DNA of 64,000 bases from Paralichthys olivaceus (taxonomy: Eukaryota > Chordata > Actinopteri > Pleuronectiformes > Paralichthyidae). The notes beneath the pieces are model-generated. The model had not been told where the DNA came from, searched no databases, and saw nothing but the letters and a program-made list of their open reading frames with translations. Both the position numbers and the translations under genes were made by a program. Below are positions 57,202 through 64,000 of this stretch, in pieces (positions within the stretch are counted from its first letter, which is position 1; the number at the start of each line of letters is the position of its first letter). Location of the stretch: the NCBI RefSeq assembly GCF_024713975.1, contig NC_091102.1:17819501-17883500 (forward strand). The letters are read 5' to 3'.

Positions 57202-60150
57202 AAACGAATATCCGCACTTTTGGGGCCGAATTTCCTCTGGAGTTTTCTTTTTTCTCAGATGCTTTCACAACACAGAAATCTCAGGACATGGCTTATGAAT
57301 TCCACTGTAGAGATCAGGTTTTTATTTATACATCAACACCAACATCACCCTTATCACCAACAACTCTCTTAATATCTTCCTTGGTGTTTTAGCACCACTT
57401 GATGTTTTGACTTCACATTTGGAGAGCAGTCATGTTGTACATCTTTTTCTTCTCTTTTTAGTTTATTGGCGGGTGGCAACCAACGTCAAGATGCATTACA
57501 GCCATCTACTGTATCTCTTATTAACCTGTGTGGAAACATTTTAAATAAGAATTGTTCCAGGTGATCATCGAGATGCACAGTGAAGAAAACTGAACCAGGA
57601 CTAAATTCCCTCAGAGCTGAAACATATGTGTGCCATTCCTGGCACATGACATGCTGACTGACAAAGGTTTACTATTCATGTTTAATATATTTAATATGCT
57701 TTACACAATGCATCAGTCACACGACTGCGACAGCAACAAACAGACACTTCTGCACATGCCAGGCCACTGCTGAGCTAAGTTATTTCTTTGAAAAACAAAC
57801 TCCATGCTGCGAGGGCAGCGAGCACTGTGCCTTAATCAGCTCCTCTCTCATCTCAGCCACTCAGAAGTTTAAGCAGCACAGCGGCCGCGCTCTCTAGGTG
57901 TCTGCCATGTATTGAGCGCCAATTTACTCCGATAAAAAACATAGCTGCGTTCATTGAGGAGCTTCTCTATAATAGTTACACCTTCCTCATCACTTATATT
58001 TTTTGAAAATCAAGGCAGCTACCTTGATGCTTTTCAGCTCTGACATTTAATTTACTGCACATTTGCACTGGGGTTAAATGAGTTCCCCAGCAATATATGC
58101 AGAAATACTGTGTGCATACACATGTTTATTTATTTATTAGAGAATAAAAATCACTTGCTATATAAACAGTAACTGTGGGAGAACCACAGGCAATAAAGCA
58201 ACATGTACTTACATCCCAGACATGGAATTTCAGTGATTCCTTAAACAGACAGTATTTATCAACTAATTCCACGAATGTCTGTAGAACACATACAGTATAT
58301 CATGTCTTCAGTCTTCAGTCTGGGACAGAGTATGAGGTGTCTTCTTCTACGTCCTCTGATAAACTAAAGCAGTGGTCAGTCACTGGGTCACACCATTAGG
58401 ACAACAGATCATTTTAATAATTTGAATATTTTTTATGTCACCATGTCAGACTGACACAGACATTCCAGGGTTAAACTATGCAAGGGTGCAGATCTCCGTC
58501 ATGGCTGCAACGTCCATAGAATCACTTAGCTTGCCGTCAAAGTAAAAGCGCATCTTTTTTGTTGTTGCTGTTATACTTTGCTGGGCTGAAATTACAGAAA
58601 GAACAGCTGTACTTAAAAGACCTCTAGAATAGCCGACATGCACTGAATGAGAAAATAACACCAATTCAGAGCCTCATTCAAGCTTATATAAAAGCCACAC
58701 ACTCAGAAAGTAATAAGCAGTTTCATTTTATGAAAACATTGACTATAAAATCTTCATTGTGGATGATTTTATTAAGTTTAGTATGGTCACTTTGCACCAT
58801 TGACAGTTTATTAAAAGCTCATACAGGTATATATATACTAGTATATTTGACATGTACAATGACAGGGATGATGGTGCTTATAGACAAAGAAACATAAATG
58901 AAAAAAGTTCTGAAATGTGAAGTTTTCCTTATTTGCCTCAACTTTGAAATTGCTGGAACCTTTTGTGTCTCTAGCATTATGATAGAGTGCTGACAGTTCT
59001 GCTTTGCTTTATGCGTCTGAGGAGACCCTCCCACACCGAGCGAGCATCTTAGAAGATAACCTGTAATTTGCTGTTGAAAAAAGGTGAGAGGTGATTCAAG
59101 TTTTTGTCTGAGCTAAATGAGTTTTACAGGGGCACCCGTGTACAGTTTTCTCTTCACGTCAGGTTTCATCAGGGGCAGATGCATCGAACCTGCCCAGGCC
59201 ATCGCTCCGGCTCTTTGTGGAAAACACAAGTGGAGGACCTTTACCACTAATTGAGCGGAGAGAAATAAAGACGAGTGCTTCAGTGTAAAATCATACATTA
59301 ATCACAGACTATTCAAAGAGGTTTTTTCATGTGAGATGGCACAGGCTCTCAGGATCTCGCCTTCTGTTTCTGCAAATGTGCAATGAGAGTGTTTTCGACT
59401 CCACTCATGACTGTTTCAATGCTAATATGAGGTTATGAAATGGTTTATTCTGCATGTTTATTACATGCTAAGGGTCCATCGATCTGAAAGGAGACACTGT
59501 GTACAGTGATGTGCTGGCATACGCACTAAATGCATGAGCTTATCAAAGAGTCACCAGGCAGGCTCTGTGCCATCCTGGAGACTTTCAATTTTCTTGGAAC
59601 AATAATAAGAGATTAATTCATAATGTACGGACATTTGAAAAAGAGGGAGATCAAATGTGAGAGTGTCAGGCGTAGCAGGATAACAACGTGCTAATATGTG
59701 AGGTGCAATTCACTCTCATGTCTCCTAAAAGCAGATGCTGATTAAAGCACATGTGTGACAGTGTGAAAATAGAAAGGTATTGACAGGTTTGGATCTCACA
59801 AAGCTCAGTCTGCCTGCTAGGCACCACAGAGCGCTGCCACTGACATCATTCCCTGCTTAATTTGAAGCTGGTCACATTAGCGGTTGACAACAATTAAAGC
59901 CAGAGATTTCTGGATTTACTAGAAGGAGATACATCATTTGAAAAATAGAGTTTTGATGAATTAACCTTCTCTATGTGAGTGTAACTTGTGTGTCTGTCTT
60001 TCTTCACTTTCGTAGTTCTGATCAGGAAACATCTTAACATCTTATCCTTTGTATTAGCATCTGACTTCTCATGACTTTGTGTATTTACAGATATAAAAAC
60101 ACAGTCTGCTGTATCTGTGTTTTGTATATCAAATATTTTATGTATTATTT
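57202..60150. other. Intergenic stretch
   Basis: No gene is supported. A minus-strand frame near 58.5 kb has an exon-like look and is entered separately. Confidence 0.45.
58476..58585 (-). other. Weak candidate terminal exon, unrecognised
   Basis: On the minus strand CTTTCTGTAATTTCAG is a good acceptor, ending at 58586. It is followed by 35 open codons containing KKMRFYFDGKLSDSMDV and then TAG at 58478-58476. No upstream exon, poly(A) signal or family match was found. It may be chance. Confidence 0.15.
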
Positions 60151-60154
60151 CTTA

Positions 60155-60490
60155 GCATGTTGGGTTTTTTCTGGGTATTCCGGCTTCCTCCTGCAGCTTA
60201 AACACATGCACATTGGGGTTAGGTTAAATAGAGACTCTAAATTGACTTTAGGTGTGAATGTGGGAGTGACTGGTATGTCTCTGTGATTGGCTCCAGCTCC
60301 CCCACTGGAGTGAGAATAAGATGTATAAATGTTTTATATTCTATATTATTATATAGTATTATGATGTTTTTATTTATTAAACTGTAATGTGTCGACTTGT
60401 CTGTGAGTTATGTATTATTTTTATTTACCACATGTGTATTTTCACTGTACACTGTGCAATGACAATAAAAGCAATGAATTGATCTGATTA
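60155..60490 (+). repeat. Teleost interspersed repeat pieces
   Basis: TTTTCTGGGTATTCCGGCTT, CTCTAAATTGACTTTAGGTG and GGCTCCAGCTCCCCCACTGG follow the order of the common fish repeat whose tail is seen at 4.6 kb. The adjoining CACTGTGCAATGACAATAAA (about 60448-60467) is another common repeat tail. Confidence 0.6.
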
Positions 60491-61840
60491 AATATATGTA
60501 TGGATGGATAATGACTGTACATTACTCAAACAAAATAAACTGAAGCAAACCACTGGTAGTTCTGTTTAGAAAAGATTTTTGTGAAGCAGAGGACGGACAG
60601 TTTTTAAAGGTTCCACATCTTCTCCGAGCTGCCAGAAGACATGAAATACAGCTGATGTGCACGGTTGTGTTCAAAAAATCTCAATTGAGGACTGCTGGAG
60701 ACGTCTTATCAATTTGTTCTTTGTGTCGTTTGTCTCTCCACCTCCTCCTCTGTTACTTTACTGTAGTGTGAAGAGGAAATCCTGTGAAGAGCACCAATGA
60801 CAGGACTTCAAAACAACTAGAATGAATCCTTCAAAAATATCTAAAATGGCCCCAATTTTACACATCAAGAGAAACTCAACTCATCACATGGAGCTCAACA
60901 TCCTGTTCAATAAGAAATTAAATTTGACACAGCAGCACAAAAAGTAGTAGTGCAAGGGAAATACAAATAGACACAGAATCCCAAATAAATAAGACAAAAA
61001 AAATATTTATACCTCATTTGTGCATAATGTTCCTTAATTCTTGATTCTATTGAACATGTACAATAGGTCCATGATATGTCCTGAGGTCAAACCCAAACCT
61101 CTTTACAAAGAACAGCTGATCATCATAGTCAGAACAGGGGAGCTGTGGATAAAAAATGAATGAATGGCTGGAAATGGATGTTATAGAGGAACAGAGGGAC
61201 CCATACCATGGCTGAACACCATCACATTTGCCCCAGGAGCAGCAGAAGATATGAAGAGAGCAAATTTAGAAGGAGTTATCCAGTTCCCTCTGTTGATGAA
61301 TTCTTACAAAGGAGGAATGCATAGCAATCTGAGATATTAGACTGGAAGGAGGAACGTGAATGATGTCACAACATATCTATGCATCTATTATTCTCTCCAC
61401 AAAAGAAAGGGTGCTCTTCAAAAAAGAAAAATCAGAGAAAAAGTCCTAGACATAACAACACTGCAAAGAGATCCGGAGACAATCGTCAGAAACTGAAGGA
61501 AATGGAAAGTCAAATATTCTAAAGGCACAATAGCCAAGCCAAACATTCTGACGTACCAGCCGGAGATGAGGCTCTACTGAAATACATAAAGACAGACGCA
61601 ATTCCCAGACCCCAGAGAAGGTCATCAGACAGCAAATTACAATGTGGTTGTGAAATCATCAAGTGGAATCCAGGAACACTGCATCTGTCAAGAAGAATAC
61701 AATGACACATCGACTGAGAACCCTGAAACAAAAGCAAAAGTGAAAATAATAAGGAAAAAATCTATTGTTTCCATCACATGCTCAGTTACTGCAAATGTAT
61801 TAACTTGTAGTAGCTCAATCTGGTCAAAACGTATATTAAA

Positions 61841-61884
<44 letters not shown>

Positions 61885-62520
61885 ATTTTTTTATACATGG
61901 TCCTGGATGGGAGCAGATCCAGCAGTGGGGCCGTGAAATCTGATTGGCCCCTGAAATCTCCCTGTCCTGTCAGAAGTCTTGTCAGAAGTCTGAAAAAAAA
62001 CACAACCACTACTAGTCACTAACAATACTAACATCTGACAATGTGTTAAGACGTTTTATTTTCCAAGTTTTTTGTAGAACACAATCATGCTTGAACAAGG
62101 AATAATTCTGTTCTATCATATTCAACTGTCTGTGGCTTTGAATCAAAGCTATAGAGCTGACAGTAAAAGAGATACTACTTAATGTGCACTTTACTGTTAT
62201 GGAATTTTCATAGACACTGTCTCTTGTCCTCTCTGGGGCATAGTGCAACAGGATGTTGTGTTTGGGAAGTGCTAGAGCTTGGCAAAGGTCAAAGGCTTCA
62301 GTCAGGAATTGTGCATGGATGTTGGAGGTAAAACTTTTCTCTCTGTGTACATTGTGGCCCTTTTATGACCCCCACTTTAGAAAACCCCACCGCTGGTCCT
62401 GTGTGGATTCAAAATAATGTCATAAAAATAAAAACAAACAAGATTTTGAAGGCCTTTCAAAATTGAAGAACAAAACGCTTTTGTTTTGTTTGCATTGTGC
62501 CTTCATCATGCAGGTCATTC
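60491..62520. other. Intergenic stretch
   Basis: No gene is recognised. A CA/TA compound tract lies at 61842-61880. The purine-rich segment 61150-61750 may be old transposon sequence but I could not identify it. Confidence 0.45.
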
Positions 62521-62798
62521 TCCTCTGCTCCTCCGTACCAGCAAGGGGCAGGGACACTGCTGTGCCATCCACTCTGGGGATGTTGTCACACATGCAGCTC
62601 CGGTAAAGTCCACATACTGCAACGGGCCGTACCGCCTTGACAGAGAAAGATTATAGATTATTCAATTTTGATGAGAAAGAAGAAATTGTAGTGCAGCATA
62701 CAGCTGACCTGAATGACAGGATACAATTTAGAAAAGGATTGACTGTTACAATGTTTTAATAATAATAACAACAATAATAATGATAATAATTATAACTA

Positions 62799-63110
62799 TC
62801 ACAGAGTATTGAGCTGAGCCATTTGGTCAAGCACGTTAACCCCCACCTTTGTTTTGTTCTAATATGCCACTGTCTCTGGCTTCCTCTTGCTCTCCGTGGA
62901 GAGCACATGCTGCTGCTGCGTGCTCAGGATGTTGAATTTTCTCCTGGGCTTGCACTGATACACAGTCAGCGTGATTTTGTCATGTTTCAGCAACTTGATG
63001 TTGAACAGCTCCGCTCTCCCCCTGTACAAGAAGGGATCCCCCGCTTGTTCTGCCTGATGAGTCCCTACCAGATGCATTGTTTGTTTAGGGGTAGATTTGA
63101 CTCTGTGGTG
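62799..63110 (-). pseudogene. piggyBac transposase relic (PGBD-like), broken
   Basis: On the minus strand the frame carries piggyBac-family landmarks in order: HLVGTHQAE (the 'LVGT' region), KITLTVYQCKPRRKFNILST (the strand leading to 'LST'), KRKPETVAY, then a TAG stop at 62861-62859. The same frame continues NKTKVGVNVLDQMAQLNTL and ends at TGA 62801-62799. The family consensus there is 'yYNktKgGVDvlDqm', so the stop sits where a Tyr is usual. The third catalytic Asp is Asn (GVN). The N-terminal half and the first two Asp regions are missing or beyond recognition. A further piece (about 62520-62640, minus, around CGLYRSCMCDN) may be the C-terminal end, less surely. Clearly inactive. Confidence 0.8.
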
Positions 63111-63480
63111 GTTATTGGTATAAATGCCTGTGTTTTTTATCTGGATATATCTTGACTATATTTAACAAGGAAGTGCAACACCACACAATTTTAGGAAAAG
63201 TCGAAACTAGGCGACTTCCATCATTTATTATGTACATTTGAAAAACAGCTGCTGGTAAATTTTCCCGTTGGTGGTTCTAGTGTTAAAATAGAATCATTTG
63301 CCTGTAAATAAATAGATCAAAATGTATATATATATTTAAATATTTGTAATAGGCCTATAGGTAAAAATACATTTAAAAAACACGGATTTGGTTAATTGTT
63401 TCTGGTCACACATCAACTAATTATTCGTATCTTTATATTTCAACATGTATTTTGTTATGTTTTACAGATTTATATTGTGG
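63111..63480. other. AT-rich intergenic stretch
   Basis: No gene is recognised. A TATATATATTTAAATATTTG patch lies near 63325. Confidence 0.5.
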
Positions 63481-63949
63481 CACTCCTAAGCCTCCATACC
63501 TCAGCCACTGAAGCGTGAGGAGGTGTCAGCTCGTGAGCCAGTTGGAGACGCTCTGCTATGGAAAGTACGAGGTTTGTCCAAAAAGTCGCTGGATTTGTCG
63601 TTAGTGGCTCGTTGAAGAATAAAAACTCGCCTAGCGGAGTCTGAAGGGACGAGTAGCCCATTCTCCTTCCTCTCTGCGCGGGTGTCATCGCTGACTATAA
63701 CTGTGCCCGCGCGCTGGAGGCAGAGACGCATCCAGAGATGTGACTCGGCTCTTTCCTCTAAAACCTTTTTCCGACACTGGTGTTCGCCTGGAGACTGTGG
63801 ACGGGAGAACCTGTGATGATGAAGTCCACAGCTCCGTCTTCCTCCTCTGCGCTGGACTCAGCTCAGCTCCGGAACACAACTTGCGCCAAAACTTTAAAAT
63901 GATGTGAAGCTCTGGCACAGGGACGCGTCGACCATTGCGCACAGGAACT
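63481..63949 (+). promoter_or_regulatory. GC-rich promoter / 5' UTR of the right-edge gene
   Basis: GC and CpG content rise sharply from about 63490, as at a gene start. An upstream ATG ATG pair (near 63817) opens a short frame before the main ATG at 63950, a possible regulatory upstream ORF. The transcription start is not determined. Confidence 0.45.
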
Positions 63950-64000
63950 ATGACCTGGCTGTCGTGGATGTTGCTCGTAAACTTTTTCTTTTGCTGGGCT
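63950..64000 (+). CDS. N-terminus of a signal-peptide protein, cut by the window edge
   Basis: ATG at 63950 opens a frame still open at the last base: MTWLSWMLLVNFFFCWA, 17 residues. A short polar start followed by a strongly hydrophobic core (LLVNFFF) is typical of a secretory signal peptide or a membrane anchor. It lies at the end of a GC-rich 5' leader, where a first coding exon is expected. Too little is present to name a family. Confidence 0.5.
   Translation, partial: MTWLSWMLLVNFFFCWA

Noticed and set aside
59130..59254. Open plus-strand stretch after a TTTTACAG acceptor-like word, followed by AATAAA
   Set aside because: Weak pyrimidine tract, no upstream exon and no recognised homology; both strands are open.

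Overview
The window is nuclear DNA of a ray-finned (teleost) fish. The genes have short coding exons with GT-AG introns, noncoding DNA dominates, CA/TG microsatellites are long and frequent, and several interspersed repeats belong to families I know from teleost genomes. The two genes that can be named match their vertebrate families almost to the residue in length. There is no prokaryotic layout (operons, Shine-Dalgarno sites, CRISPR).

Layout. 1-19.2 kb: no gene I can identify; three TG arrays, MITEs, old repeat pieces and one orphan CCCH-like reading frame near 7.0-7.24 kb. 19.2-21.05 kb: a CpG-rich promoter block with a minus-strand first exon ending in ATG ACG and a strong splice donor. 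From the neighbour tmem177 and the Met-Thr start, this may be the 5' end of ptpn4, with the rest of the gene beyond the left edge. 24.0-26.9 kb: tmem177 on the minus strand, two coding exons (310 aa). 27.4-29.8 kb: a seven-exon PIM-type kinase gene on the plus strand (324 aa) with an Asn in place of the metal-binding DFG Asp. 34.4-51.6 kb: mras on the plus strand, with a candidate TATA-like promoter and noncoding exon, a roughly 8.3 kb first intron, five coding exons (208 aa, ending CAIL) and a long 3' UTR. 51.7-63.4 kb: intergenic DNA with MITEs, SINE-like pieces, a perfect 16-bp hairpin and a decayed piggyBac transposase. 63.5-64.0 kb: a GC-rich first exon, cut by the window edge, whose reading frame opens with a signal-peptide-like sequence.

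The genes do not form a functional unit. Tmem177 is a mitochondrial inner-membrane factor for COX2 assembly, mras is a Ras-family GTPase at the plasma membrane, and the PIM-like protein belongs to a kinase family much expanded in fish. The least ordinary items are the NFG-type PIM-like kinase, the piggyBac relic seen alongside a TTAA-bounded MITE family, the second MITE family, the GT-repeat directly next to the tmem177 splice donor, and the unassigned CCCH-like frame. I found no convincing undescribed multi-gene system.
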